Source of the DNA: Pempheris klunzingeri
Lineage: Eukaryota > Chordata > Actinopteri > Acropomatiformes > Pempheridae
Direction: 5' to 3'
Assembly (NCBI RefSeq): GCF_042242105.1
Contig: NC_092019.1
Span: 22,620,828-22,684,827, forward strand
DNA length: 64,000 nucleotides
Under the pieces are notes generated by a model. The model ran no database searches, was not told the DNA's origin, and worked only from the letters and a program-made list of their open reading frames with translations. Position 1 is the stretch's first letter. Each line of letters starts with the position of its first letter. Positions 1 through 12,697 of the stretch are shown piece after piece. Position numbers and translations under genes: made by a program.

Positions 1-3000
1 CCACAATCATTTCCTAATGTTAACCAAAGTGTGTAATTTATTTTAACCTAAACCTAACTACGCGAGTCCTGTTGCTAGAAAATCACAGCACAAGACAGTT
101 TTGCTGCCAAACGATCTGGGAAGCAATTACATCAGTATGTTATTTCCTGCAACATTTGGCAAAATAAATTCTAAGTATATAATTGTGATTTCTATTACAC
201 AAAGTGTCCCTTTTCTCAGTCAGGACAGATCAGCTCCATTGTCTTTGTTTTCAGAAACAGTCTTCAGACTGTGGGGGGGCCATGCTCGTGTTTGCCCCGG
301 GCCTTAAATGATTAAGTCTGCTCCTGCGCCTGATCCTCTGTATTTGTTGATGTTCTCTTGAGGATTTGATGCAGATTGTGAGAGATTAACCCACTGAAGG
401 CAATGACTCTGTGACGTGGCATTTCCTGATTCTCCTCTCTTTTATTTCCTCTTTCTCACGCTTTTTCTCATTTTCCTCCCACTCCCTTGGGGTCAGTTCT
501 TCACCTCTCCCATTAGTGTTGCACAACCAGACTAACTGAGCTCAGTGTTGGTTGTTAATCTTGAAACCAAAGAAGAAACCAGCAACAGAATCCAAAAACT
601 GCTCCAACTCACTGACCGTCTGCCAACTTTTACTTATTATTTCCTGATCACTACAATATGTGAAGTGTTATTTTCTTTTTGCAGACCATAGAGGAGCTTT
701 TTTGAGTCTTTTACCTCATCTGATAAATAAAGAATAGCAGGATGAGAGAACACAGACAAGCAGGTAAAGCGCCACAGACTACAAATGAGGAAAGACAGAT
801 GGTCTTGGAATAGAAACAGAGAGTGAAGTGAGCAAAGGTCAGGGAGAACAAGAACACAGATTAATATTCTGAGGTTCTTCTGCTGCAAATGAAAGGAGTG
901 AGGAATCTGACTGGGGCAAAGGTGTGGGGGGGTGAGACTACAACAGAGCTGGGGGTTTGAGTGAGACAACATGGGGCCTTGAAGAGGGAAGGCAGACAGC
1001 GATGGCATCAGAGGAGCAAAGGAAGTGTTGGAAAACATGACGGAAATTTTGAGGCACTGCAGATGGCCAAGACACGTGTTTACCACCCAGTGGAATTCCA
1101 CTTAAAAGCTTTATTGACAGATGGATCTCTCAGACATTCCAGACGCATTCAGCCACAGAAAGGTCCTCTACAGATATATACGGCAGGTTAAACTGCCATT
1201 AAAGCTGAAATCTGTAGCGTTTTCAGTTTGCCTGCATATTCAATCACCATATCCATCTTTACTTACTTTACAAAGTATATTTACATTCATGTTACCTGGT
1301 CAAATAATGGCATTTATGCAGCATACAAGCAGAACGATGATACAACCGTACAAAAACAATACAAATGCTTTGTCATGTCTGAAGGTGAACAGTATTACAG
1401 ACTTCAGAAAACCTGTATTCACTCCACTCATGATGGTAAGTAAAAGTACAAGTTGGCATGATTTAATTTGTTCGTTATTGGGTAATGAAATTTAAAATCA
1501 CCATACCTTAAGGCTACAACAAAATGTGGCATTACAGTGACAAATTACAATCAAATGCAAGTGCTAAACCAACAAAATTATCTTTTTAGATAACTATGAC
1601 CTCTCTGTAATACTGAAATACTCCTGTAATACTTCTGAGATTATAAATTAAGCCTTTTTAACATTTCTTTTGTTTGCTTTACGTTTGACATTTGTGTGCT
1701 CAGAGGTGCTTTAGAGGCTGGCCTTTTGTGAGTTTAGTTTAGTTAATTGGTTAATCGACAAGGAGTCAGCCATCTTGTTGTGTACATAAGGCCTGTTTTG
1801 TTGCACATTCTGTAAAACACACAGAAAAGGGCACTGAGCTAAAGTGCGTTGGCTGTTTTTGTGCCACTGTGTCTCACCATGTGGCGGCCATATTGGAGGA
1901 CCTCACCTTCGTACCTATGCTTTGTACAATTACTCTGAATGGTTGTAGTTCTAAAGGTGAAAGCCAGTCAGCTCAACTCTATTTAGGAGGCATAAATGCT
2001 TTTTGTGCTGTTTTTAACAGAGAATGACGACTAATTAAAAACTGAAAGTCCACATCGGCTACATGTTTCTTCAGATAATGTTAGCTTGTAAGCTAACTAC
2101 AGTAAGCTAGCTGCTAGCAGCTCAGCTCAAGATCCCTGACTAAGATGCACAGAAGCTAACAGTGGTGGATATAGTAATAAACACCAAATTCATATGATAC
2201 AAGGGTATATTGATAGCTTTTACTATAGCTTAGGAGGAGTGTATGGTCTGTAAATGTTATTACTATTTACTGATTCTGTCCAGGATTTATGAGAATCTGG
2301 GGAGTGACGGAGGGAAATAAATGAACTAATCTTTTTTAAACAATCTTTTTGCGAACTTTAGTGTTAGCATGCAACTAGCAGACATTTTCTGTCTGCTACG
2401 TGCCCAGGGGGAACAACAAATGCAGTCCAATCATGTTTCTGTAACATCTTGTTGGGCTTACATAGCCAACCTACATACAAGTGGGGTACTGGATTAATGC
2501 ATTAAAATGAATAGCTTACCTTTATTAATGTAACCTCATACATGATGACTGGTGGTGCACTGGAAAGAGGTTTTGTGCTGCAGTGTACTATTATGGTGAA
2601 ACATTATTTTATGAAAACTTGAATGGTTTGATACATTTACATGTATCGACTCAAAGAAACTGAAATTACTAGATTTGTTTATCTTGTTTATCATCAGTTA
2701 TTTAATTCATTATAATGTAACATACTTTAACATGGCTAGTGTTACACGCCAAACTTGAAAACTGATACACTTCAATTCAATTAATTGCATTTTTAATGAA
2801 ACTACATCCACACCAAGTAAACCTTTATCGGGTTCAGTATGTGTTGTCTTTGTATCTATGTTCACTGTGGTGCCAGCTATGGTTTCCAGGACATTTATGT
2901 CATAAACTGAATATAACAGAAACATAACTCAGCCCTCTATGTCTTAAACAGTCAGTGTGCCACTGAACAAATGTTTTAATGCTTTTTATTGGATTAGTTC

Positions 3001-3477
3001 ACTCACAGAGCAGCAGGCCGGTCGATGGTCCACTTGGACTGATGGGTAATAGCACTATCCTGCGTGGGCTGGGATTGGCAGACACTAGCGGACAGAGCTA
3101 TCCTACCATTGATCGACTCTACCCTCCAGAGCCACTCCGATGCTAGCCTCCATCCAGTCTTTCATTTGTTTATGAAATATTGATATTGGCTGCTGTCTCC
3201 TCTCGGAGATGAGGAGCTTCAGCTTGATGGAAAGGAGAGTGTTGGAGGACGGTGGAAAAAAGTTTTGTTGGGAGCTTTGTAAACTGAGAGTTTTGTTTTT
3301 TTCAGGGGGGTGTAATCAGTTCATTATTTCCAGAATTACTTAATGATACATTTCACCTTTTGTGGCATGTTTCCTCCTTAAAACTACCTTTATTGCGCCA
3401 CAACCTAAAGTCCCAGCAGAGAGAACAGGAAGACAAGCTATACCAGCTTCCCATAATTCTTCTGGTAAATGGTAAGA

Positions 3478-3690
3478 ATCAGAACCAGGGTGAATAACAG
3501 TGTATCGTGACACATACTACCCCTTCATGTATGCAGAAGCTCCAAAGTGCGTTCCACAGTGAATCTCTGTAAATGAATGAGCAAAAACATGAAAGCACTA
3601 CAGACATATTTTTTATTCTTTTTTGCATCCTGGCTCTTAAAAGTAGTTCTACATAACATTTGTTTAATGAGAAGGTCCACAGCAACAAGC
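3478..3690. repeat. Fragment related to the hAT-like element at 7063-7969
   Basis: The phrase running from GTGACACATACTACC through TTCATGTATGCAGAAGCTCC, and on to a run with AATGAATGAGCAAAAACATG, is repeated with few changes at about 7170-7275. The two copies are in the same orientation, so this is a partial copy of the same dispersed element. No terminal repeat is visible here. Confidence 0.5.
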
Positions 3691-4647
3691 CATCAGCTCA
3701 TTTCTTGAATTGGAGATTGGATGATAGCCTTCAGATCTATATGTTGATAGCGCCCTCTGTCTGCAAACCACCTCTGGCACCGTTTCCTCATCAGATTTCA
3801 CTCTTTTCCTTCAGAAAACCTTCTCTTAACCTCCACTCAACCGCAAAACAAGCTAACTCTGGCTCCTGTGGCCTGAGATGGATGCAGTAGCTCTTGTCAG
3901 TAAACAGATGCTTTAGTCTTCCCATAATGACAGTCAGGATTGACGGGCTACCACAGCCAGAGCCTTTTATGCAGGGGAAGAGCCTCCTGGATCAATAGTT
4001 GTTACCTAGGCAAAGCCCACACAACCACTAATGAATCCACTGGCTTACTGCACAGGCTGCCACTGCTCTTTAAGCCTGCTCTGGAGAAAATCCTTGGAAA
4101 TACTTAACGCTCCTGGTAATGTAAAAATGAACACCCAAAGACTTCCACCACATTGGATTAAAAGATATAAATGAAGAGATTAGGTTGGGTTTTATTTAAA
4201 AGTCACTGTAAATAGAATATGTATGCTAAAAGGTGAACAGGCCTATTGTCCAACAGCAGGTTCAGGTGTCACACCAGAGAGTTCCCAGTTTTGTGTGTCG
4301 TATTGTGTGGAAACATTTCAGCGGTCTGTTCTGTGGTGTGTCTGAAGCCTGTTGTCTGGCACACCCATCAGTCTGTCTGCTGCACATTTTCTGTTTTCTT
4401 AAAGTAGGATTAAAGCACTGATGTATCAAAGGTGGAAAAAGAGCATTAGTCACCTGTCTGGGATTTCCAATTATAAAACGGCTTTGTGCCAACAAGGTAA
4501 CAGGTGCAGTGTTGTGTATTTCAGTATTTGGACAGTGACACATTTTCTTTTGTTTTGGTTTTGTACTCCAGTGTATTTGATTCACAATGAAACAATGGTA
4601 AGTGTAAAGAGCTGAGCTTTAACTTCAGCCGTTTGACAATGCCACTT

Positions 4648-4870
4648 AAAGGAATAGTTTGACACTATTATTTAGAGAATTGGATGGGGAGCTACCACCA
4701 GTAGCTTAAAATAACAACTGGAAAATAGAAGGAAAATAGTTCATTTCATTTCTTTAAACCATACAGAAATCGGAATGTAAAATGACAATTTGTGGTTTTA
4801 CCTCGGGTTACAGTATCTGACAGACTATTTCTTGACCAGGAAGCAGGTGAAACGTCTGGAAGTCACAGTT
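4648..4870. repeat. Dispersed teleost repeat (AAAGGAATAGTTTGACA type)
   Basis: It begins with AAAGGAATAGTTTGACA and continues with AATTTGTGGTTTTACC and GACTATTTCTTGACC, phrases I recognise from a very abundant short interspersed repeat of fish genomes. Related pieces lie at about 30640-30740 (AAAGGAAAACTTCGCC) and 49930-50070 (GAGATGAGAAGATTGAT, TTAGCTTAGCATAAAGACT). Family assignment is from memory. Confidence 0.5.
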
Positions 4871-7062
4871 TCTCACCAAGAAATAGTCCAACACTTAATC
4901 CCATGTCAAACAGCAAATATTGTTTGTACAGATTGAGAAAACTACATACAGTGTGTTCATTTGTGGGCTTTAGAGGTACTGGTCTGTGTATTTCTGAGAG
5001 CCACTTCCATTCTTTATGCTGAGTTAAGATAGTGGCTGCTCAGCTCCAGCTACATACTGATCACATAGACATGACACTGATGCTGATCTTGTCATCAAAG
5101 CCTTGGCAACGAAGCAAATAAGTGTATTTCCTAACACAAATTTTCTTCAAAGCTAAAAGACAGCATCGTGTGAATGTCTACATAATTACTGTGGTGTATA
5201 TTACCTGCTGACAGTCTTAGCGATACATCAGTAAACTGTCTTTTTTTGATAAATACATGCTTTAATGGATTATGAACCTCCATTGTGCTCACATATTTCA
5301 TCCCTTGGAACTCATTACTAAAAAAATGTAATCATGATACCAAAAAATAATAAATAGAATCATGATAACAAATGAAAAAAAACTTCTGTCATATATACTC
5401 ATGTATGGCATTTGCAATTTGGATACTGGTAAAAATTAGACATAGTTTTCCTTTTGGAGAAAGTTTATCTTCACCTTCAATCAAAAATGATTTGCACAAA
5501 ATGTATCTTTGAGACTATTCTTTGATACAACTCCCCTGAACCTCCTAACAGCGCCGTCCTCTCAGCAGCAGCTCTTTTCCACTGAGAGAAACACAGACGC
5601 ACACTTCCTCCTGCACTGCGCTCTGTCTTTCAGATAGCACTTGATGGATTCTGACACGCTTGTTTTACGACGGAGAAGCCGAGCAGCTAAAGACCCTCCA
5701 CATCCACTGAGATATGAAATGATGACCGTCTCCACCCGCTCTGCACCTGCACCATGCATTATGACTGATACCATCTTGCTAAGCCAAGCACTTTGCTGCT
5801 CGTCTGCAGGATATTAGCTCAGCCAAAGGTTATTCATAGCCCATCAAACTAGGGCTGCGGTCAGGAAATGCTGACTTATGTGTAAATATCAATTAAATTA
5901 GTCGGAGTCCCTGTTGCTGAGGGTGCACTGCTTCGTTTTAATGGGCACGGACACTAACAGTGCTGCGTAAATCACATTTGTACAAGAAATGAGAGGCAGA
6001 TATTAGATTATACTTGTTTACACATCCATTAACTATTTGTATTTGGTAATCAATTCACTTAAAGTACAAGAATTATGCTGGACATCAATCATGCACTGAT
6101 TTTATTGTCATTTGAAGTTAAAAGGTGATGTGGCTAAAGTAATAATACATGACATCTTTATATAAATGCCCATTTTACTACATTTTACTACTACTAGCTA
6201 TAACGCAATGGATTTAAATGCCAGGGAGTGAAGCGATTTTGCATTTCTGGCAAAAAATCACAGCGATTTGCATGAAATAAGCAAATAATTTCTGTGAGAG
6301 ATTAGTTAGTGTGAAAGGGGATATTATAAAGACAAAGAAAAATGCCACCAGCATACTGTGAACACAAAATAATAAATGAATCGTGAAAAAATCCATCACA
6401 TTTGGCTGGGAAATGCAAAACACAGCAATGATCATTTATCACCAAATGTTACAAAAATAAAATGCACAAATGATGTCCAGGCTGAGGCAACTGACACGAA
6501 CCATTACGTAATTCCAGGCACAGCACTGGTGAGCAGCGGGGTCTGAGTGTTTAGAACACAAGGCACATTGTAGCGTCTCCAGTGCCAAACTCCAAGCCTC
6601 TGGTTCTTCACGCCTGAGAAAGTGACCTCTGTCCCCCTGTCAGAGTTATGTAGGCCAGTCTGCTGAGCAGAGACAAAATGGGAGCGGAGCTCAGCAGATG
6701 CAGCCTCAGCAAAAGCATCTCTTTAGGTGCAGAAAGCATTTCTCATGGGAGGCAGGATTATTACTGTATGCAGCTGAGGTAAAAGCACGGACACTTCCCA
6801 TTATTACATACAGCGCTATGTTAGTGCAAAATGTCTTGAAGTCACAGACAAACTGGTTAGTAACTGATAAATTACAACTAGACACATAGCGACACAGTTC
6901 ATAATATGCAAGCAGTTGATATTTAAAAAGCTGCAACATAAAGTAAATTTACATGAAATCTCTTTGATTCAACAATCTACTCTATAAAGAGTTGACACAA
7001 CTAATAAAAATGCATTTGAGATTTAAGTCTATAACAAATGGTCTGAAATACAGTGCGTCTGA

Positions 7063-7969
7063 TAGGGATGCACAGGTCCGACTTTTTCTCTCCTGATACT
7101 GATTCTGATTTGTAAACTCAGTGTATTGGCCGATACCGAGCGCTGGTTCTCCCCAGTGTATTGTAACACTGTGACACATACCACCCTTTCATGTGTGTAG
7201 AAGCTCCAAAGTGCACCATGAGCTCCAAGAGTTCAGCTTTTAACTGTAAATGAAAGAACAAAAAAATGAAAGCAGCAAGTCTTTATACCTCACAGCAGGG
7301 ATCTGATGGGAGTCATTCTTATATGTGTACAGTAATATGAGGATATACAGCTACACACAGTGGTGGAAGGTAAGCTAGTATTATTCAATCAAGTATTGTT
7401 CTCAAGTGCAATTTTGAGCTACTTGTACTTTTAATTTCATGCTACTTAATACTACTAGTCCACATTTCAGAGGTAAAACATAGTTATTACTGTACTACCC
7501 TAAACTGATCCCCATTAACCATCTCATAAACCACTGCTTATGCAATGATGAACCAATAGGAACCATCTAAAATGATTGATTTTGATTTTCAATGAGTACA
7601 TTTTGTTGGTAATAAGCTACTTGTACTTTTACTGAAGTAGGACTTTGGATGCTGGGTGTTAACCTCCAATGGAGTACTATATTGTTGTATTGGTACTTTC
7701 ACTGAAGCGAAGGATTGGAATACTTCACTTCACTAACTATACATTACTTCTGCAGAAACAATGAGGCTCTCTGCTGTACGAATGCCATTGGTGACATGGT
7801 GCACCGGTGATTGCTGGGATTTCAATTGGCAGTCCATTGTGACAGTGACTAACAGTGACTAATATACACAAGTTTTAATGTAGATTAGTTACGTCTGGCT
7901 GACACCCGATTGGCTTAATAAGGCCAGTATACGTGCTGACATCAAGCATATTGGATCAGTGCATCCCTA
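7063..7969. mobile_element. hAT-like non-autonomous DNA transposon
   Basis: The 907-base unit has matching inverted ends, TAGGGATGCAC at the left and GTGCATCCCTA at the right. The identical hexamer GTCTGA lies directly outside both ends (7057-7062 and 7970-7975) and looks like a target-site duplication. The sub-terminal text, such as GTATTGGCCGATACCGAG, is typical of fish hAT elements beginning AGGGATGCACCGAT. No transposase reading frame remains. A separate repeat copy (about 7362-7740) appears nested inside. hAT duplications are normally 8 bases, so one or two bases must have mutated if the family is right. Confidence 0.65.
7362..7740. repeat. Dispersed repeat ('tacttgtactttta' family), nested copy
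   Basis: It opens with AGTGGTGGAAGG and continues with CAAGTGCAATTTTGAG, CTACTTGTACTTTTA and a closing TACTTCACTTCAC-like tail. It is a diverged member of the family also found near 38346-38930, 43465-43606, 60211-60740 and 63190-63612. It lies inside the hAT-like element, so it inserted after that element did. Confidence 0.45.
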
Positions 7970-8078
7970 GTCTGACATTACTTTCATCTTATTATGATAA
8001 ACATATCCTGATATTCTCAGAGTAGTCTTGCAGATGGACCGGCAACAGAAATGTACAATATATCAATTTAAAGTGAAT

Positions 8079-9397
8079 TTACTCCGAGTGCACACACACA
8101 GCCACGTTCTTGTGTCTCTCCCAGTAGTGACAGTCTTCCGGAAAGCTCCACGCAGCTGCAGACTCCTTGTGGCGACTGACAGCGTGAACAACAAACCCGC
8201 ACAGCTGCTTCTCCAACACCTCCACCACCGCCGGGGCGTTTCCCTTCTTCCCCTGGCCCTCCATCGCCTGCTGGATGCAGTCACGGGGCACCGGCTGGGG
8301 TTTGGTGCTGTACGACACCACCAGGTTGATGTTGTTCACCTGGAGCACCTCGAACCAGTTGCGCCCCGCCACGTGATGAAAGTGCTCCCCTGCTCGCCAG
8401 TTCCGGTAGGTGCTCCCTGAGTGGTTGATTAGCCGCACTGACCAGCTGACCCAGTCGTACTTTTTCACCAAGAAGTCAAGGAGCTGCTGAGTCGTATCTT
8501 GCAGGTTCTCTTCATCTTTTTCTTGCAGGACACGCTGGGCGTCTATTTTTGCTTGCTCTGGGAAGGCAGCGATGCAGGACTCGATGGTCGTCTTCATCGT
8601 GGACTCTACTTCTTCAATCTTGCTGCTCCACTCTTGGACTTTGTCCTCTTCCTCCTCTTGGCCCTGGGTTAAGGCACAGTGGCCCAGCAGAGCAATCAGC
8701 CCCAGACAGAAGAGCTCCTTCATCCGGACACAGAAATCTTCCAGGAGACGACGGTTCCTTGCTACATACCTGCAGGACAGAAAAAACATGTACATTTAAG
8801 GAAGTTATCTGATCAAGAATCCAGAGATGCCTGGAATAATAATAACATGAGAGCTGCAATGAATCCAGAAACATAAATATAGAGAAATATAACACTTTAC
8901 CTTTCAACTAACTCTAAAACCTGCTCTCCAAAACTGTTTGTCCCCATCACAGCATCATACAGCACAAACAGGTTCTTCTCCCCTCCAGTTTTGGCAAAGT
9001 GCTCCAGAAAGAGTCTGGTCTTCACCTCCCTGAACTGCGGTTTTGCCTCCAAGATGTCCATATACTTCCGAAACTGGTTCCTAATGTTCTCCTCCACTGA
9101 GAAGTACTGGGAATCCAGCCTCCCCTTCTTGATCTCGCAGTCGATGTCCTCCAGCTGGGAGGAGAGCACATCGAGCTTATTCCTCACCGTCAGGAACTGC
9201 TCTTTGACGTAGAAGACCTCTTTGCTCTGGACGTTGTCTAAAGCCAGGCGGAGAACCGGAGCGGCGGCCTCACAGAGGGGGAAGAGCTCGCCCACAGCGC
9301 TGGCCAACACCTCGGCCCCCCTCTCAAACATATCCATCACTGCCTCGATGGCCTCCTTCTTCTGGGCCACAACCCTCTCCAGTGAGCTGGACATGTT
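8079..9397 (-). CDS. rpz-like: Rapunzel-family protein, two coding exons
   Basis: Coding segments are 9394..8901 and 8769..8079, giving 394 residues. The first ATG (9394) lies three bases after a splice acceptor (CTCTGTGTCTCAG), so the 5' UTR is spliced. Exon 1 ends in GAAAG/GTAAAG and exon 2 begins after CTGTCCTGCAG, both phase 2. The first half is helical, with the family phrase VEENIRNQFRKYM followed by NLFVLYDAVMG. A short hydrophobic segment (about residues 184-199, LFCLGLIALLG) follows, then an acidic stretch and a C-terminal domain with WVSWSVRLINHSGS and NWRAGEHFHHVAGRNWFEV. I recognise this as the fish rapunzel family; mutation of the founding zebrafish gene causes skeletal and fin overgrowth, but the biochemical role is unknown. 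It is a neighbour of the shorter family member at 16278-16961. Confidence 0.85.
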
Positions 9398-9912
9398 CTG
9401 AGACACAGAGGGACGAAATCTGGCGTCAAATATGAATAAACCCTGAGTAGAAAGATGTGGAGTGCGTGACGAAATGGGTCAGAGTCTTTATTCTGTTGAA
9501 GTATTCATGAAATAGACTGTTGCAGTGATTCACAACCTTTTTTGCCTTGTGAACCATTAAAACAAAGCAGTGCCAAAACAACCCCTTTACAGGTCTATGA
9601 ATTGTGAGCAGTTCCACCAAAAAGTGATTTTAAATATCTCAATTTGATTCATTTAAATAATCGATAGAGGCCAGAAGGGGTCCATCTATGTAGTAGGCTA
9701 TTTCACAAGAAAAAATACACAGATTAGATAAAAAGCTAAAAAGCACAGAACACAGAACAGTGTTTTTCATCCCATGAAATGAAGTTCTTTAACCAGGTTC
9801 AGGAACAATGACCACGCCTCATTCCCACCTCATTTCCGCACCAAAATATTTAACCTCCTCATATCCGTTGCTTCCCCTTTCGACTCGGTCTTCACATCCC
9901 TCCCAACCAAAC

Positions 9913-9968
9913 CCTCTCTCTCTCTCTCTCTCTCTCTCTTGCACTCTCTCTCTCTCTCTCTCTCTCTC
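9913..9968. repeat. (CT)n microsatellite
   Basis: About 56 bases of CT dinucleotides, interrupted once by TTGCA near 9939-9943. Confidence 0.95.
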
Positions 9969-10105
9969 AATTTAGGAACCAGGGGATCTGATTTACTAGA
10001 CGATGAAGAGTCTCGACATCCCGGGTTCCCTCCTGACTTCATGTTGCCAGCCAACACGTTCCATCTACTTATTCCATCCAACCGACCCTATCTTCCTGCC
10101 CTCTC

Positions 10106-10172
10106 CCCTTCATCCCATCATCCCTCTCCCCTTCATCCCTCACCACTTCATCCCCTCACCCCTTCATCCCCC
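10106..10172. repeat. Imperfect CTTCATCCC minisatellite
   Basis: Four to five imperfect units of roughly 12-17 bases built around CCCCTTCATCCC are arranged head to tail. The stretch is pyrimidine-only apart from the repeated A and occasional CACC. It has no coding character. Confidence 0.7.
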
Positions 10173-11517
10173 AACCCTCTATCCATCTTACCTACTTCAA
10201 CTCAGCTGCACTTCCTCACTATTCAATAAACCCTTTGAAATCGGCAACTTTATTGCCGTGGTCTTTGTTAGTGCACCATCTTGTGACCCTTTTCACAGGT
10301 TACGAACCACTAAATCATTATCATGTATTTCCTTAAATGAATGAAATTCCTTGTGCCAATATATTTTGTGCACTTTACCACAGTTATTTACTAAACAGGA
10401 ATGAAGCTACATGCTTTTCACAGAATCTTGGTCTTTTTTCCCTCTTGAACAGGAGACTGTTTTTCATAAAGCACGTACTAATACTAACATGAGAAGAGCC
10501 TTTCTCTTAGAATAGTAATAATAGCTGATGAACACAATGAACAGTTAATCCACAACTATTTTAATGATCGAATTATGGTTTGAGTAATTTTTCAACTGCT
10601 GCTTCTCCAATATGAGGATTAGCTGCTTTTTCTTAGTCTTAATGTGATAATAAACTAAGTATCTTTGCCCTTAGGAGTGTTGGTCCGGGACATTTGAAGC
10701 AGAAGAAACTATAAATCAAAAAAATGAACATTATGACATTTAATCGAGAAAAAGAAGAGAAGAACAAGAAGGATGTTTTTTTAAATGTTCCCCTGATCCT
10801 GTCAGCTGTGACATGGTGATTATATTTTATTTGCAGAAAAGAAACCAACCTGCCCACCCACAAGGATGCAGGTAATGATGTCATAAAAACAAAATGGGGG
10901 CCTGAGATAGTAGGATGAAAAAATGACACAAGTGCCCTTGGGTCTGTCTATGACTCATTTCAGAGCAGAGCAGACCAGACCAAGGCCAAACCATGTTTAA
11001 AAATCCCCTTTCATCCTTGCCTGCAACCTCCATGAATTAGCGCGTCCTCTCTGCTCAGATTGTCTGTGGATGGACCCCAGATGCTGCGTAACCCAACTCC
11101 TCAACGAATGAATGTCGACGGTGATCTTGTTTTGTTTATTCGTATCTAAAAATGCGCTTTCTATATTCAGAATGAAAGAAGGCAAAAAAGAAAATATCTG
11201 AGAATGAAACAATCAAACAGATCAAGAGTGTATGAGCAAAAACATCACTTGAGTAAATAAAAAAGAAAACGTAAGTCATGTGTCCAAACTGCACCATTTA
11301 ACTGCCATGCGCACCCAAAAGAAATGCGCAACGGAAGGCTCTTTACGCACAAATCCCCCGGAGACCATCGGACACACCTTACTGCATATTTACCCCTTCT
11401 GGAGGAAGATAAGGACATTCATCACATTCTTACAATAACAGCGTGTTTTTCAGTACCTGAATGAAAAGACTCTGCTGCTCCTTCACGCCTGATGAGCTCC
11501 AACAGCTGCAAACAAGT

Positions 11518-11682
11518 TTTTTTTTTTTTTTTCCCTCTTCAAGTTTGAGAAAATTCCCACGGTTCTCTGATCCACCGTGGAGCCGAGGAGGGGTCCAAAA
11601 ACAGGATCCAGAGAGGAGGAAGAGATGCGCACTCAATATCTGCAAAGGAGAGAGAGGGAGAGAAGGGCAGAGAGATAGATAG

Positions 11683-11718
<36 letters not shown>
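11518..11718. repeat. Poly-T tract and (GA)n microsatellite
   Basis: A poly-T run occupies about 11518-11532. A purine-rich tract follows, ending in an uninterrupted GA repeat at about 11686-11717. The region lies just upstream of the first candidate plus-strand exon ending at 11979. Confidence 0.85.
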
Positions 11719-11719
<1 letters not shown>

Positions 11720-11979
11720 CAGATTGACAGACGGAGCGCAGACTGCAGGAGGAGAAATACGTGGTCGGTTCCATTTTCTTCTCAGTCTACATGTCACCAT
11801 GAAAGGGTTCAGTCTCTTTCCAAACTAAATGGAGCTGAAATATGCTCTGTTGTATTATTTCCCACACATTTTCATCTGGCTTCTTCTTCAGAGAGATCTT
11901 TTGCGCGCTTGGTGCAAACGTCTCATCATCACCATTACGCGCTTCAGCTGCTGTGAACGTTAAAGGATCCAAACTTGAG
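11719..11979 (+). other. Candidate non-coding first exon (plus strand)
   Basis: The segment ends with AAACTTGAG followed by the donor GTAAGATGG. It carries an ATG (11799) that stops after nine codons, so it would be 5' UTR. A second well-flanked segment follows at 12594-12697. No coding exon on this strand could be recognised downstream, so this may be the 5' end of a gene whose coding part is far away, a non-coding RNA, or chance. The left boundary is arbitrary. Confidence 0.3.
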
Positions 11980-12593
11980 GTAAGATGGTCGTTAAACTGT
12001 TGTTGTCTTACGTGTTTTTAATGTTTGAACACAGTCACTTGATGTAATCATGATCATTTTTATTCTTACCTCAGTCGCATCTCAGATTCTAAATGGGTTT
12101 GCTGTACACACACGGCAGGGGTGAGAAATAACCAGAAAGGTTTTGATTTGGATTTGAGATTCACAATCTGTCAGGTTAATGGAGATTTTAGTGTGCGGGG
12201 AAAGAACTGGTCCACCACACGGTGTGTAGACGTGCGTCATCACTCTCCTGTCAGACTTGGCAGAAATAAAAATATATCCGGTTAAAACACGCATTCAAAA
12301 TCAAAATTTACACCGAATGTACTATTTTATTCATCAGTCAGAGGACTTTATGATGATCAAATGAAACCTCACATCTCCTCATCATCTGTGCGCACACGAC
12401 GCGCCCCGTGAGCGCCCAAGCTGAACCTCCCTCATGGAGAAAAAAAAAACAAAAAAAAAAACAGAAACATCATCAATCGTTTCTCCTCCAAACCATGAAG
12501 GGCTGCACGTCACGTATGAGGGTTTATTCTCGATTTATACCCAAGACTTTTACCTGAATTTCTGAAATAAAAACAATACCCATTTTGTTTCAG

Positions 12594-12697
12594 GGCAAAG
12601 TGGAGAAACGAGTGATTGTCACGGAGAGAAAAACAGGCTCCTCTTGAGAGCAGAAGACGCGCATCGGTGGCTCGGAGACATCATCGTGCGTCCGCAG
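12594..12697 (+). other. Candidate non-coding second exon (plus strand)
   Basis: It is flanked by CCATTTTGTTTCAG at the acceptor and by CCGCAG/GTAAGAACC at the donor. It contains several CG dinucleotides and no ATG. With the donor at 11979 it gives a consistent plus-strand splice pair across about 0.6 kb. No protein can be assigned. Confidence 0.35.

Larger units (their letters stand above)
1..7062. other. Intergenic or intronic stretch with no recognisable gene
   Basis: I see no open reading frame with splice sites, protein motifs or a family match in this stretch. Reading frames are short and occur on both strands. It holds an old dispersed-repeat copy near 4648-4870, and a fragment near 3478-3690 that matches part of the hAT-like element at 7063-7969. 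Distant exons of a gene outside the window cannot be excluded. Confidence 0.5.
9533..10312. mobile_element. Possible hAT-type MITE containing microsatellites
   Basis: The left end reads CAGTGATTCACAACC and the right end, read inward on the other strand, TAGTGGTTCGTAACC; these agree at most positions. They flank a non-coding interior that carries the CT repeat and the CTTCATCC-type repeat. The flanking bases show no clear duplication. The ends resemble the common 'CAGTGGTTCCCAACC' fish hAT family from memory. Two independent fragments could give the same picture. Confidence 0.4.

Noticed and set aside
637-1101. 154-codon minus-strand open frame near the left edge.
   Set aside because: Cys/Ser/Leu-rich shadow-like translation with no motif or splice context, and an overlapping frame on the plus strand.
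8028-8420. 130-codon plus-strand open frame.
   Set aside because: It is the antisense of the rapunzel C-terminal exon, which has splice sites and family similarity.
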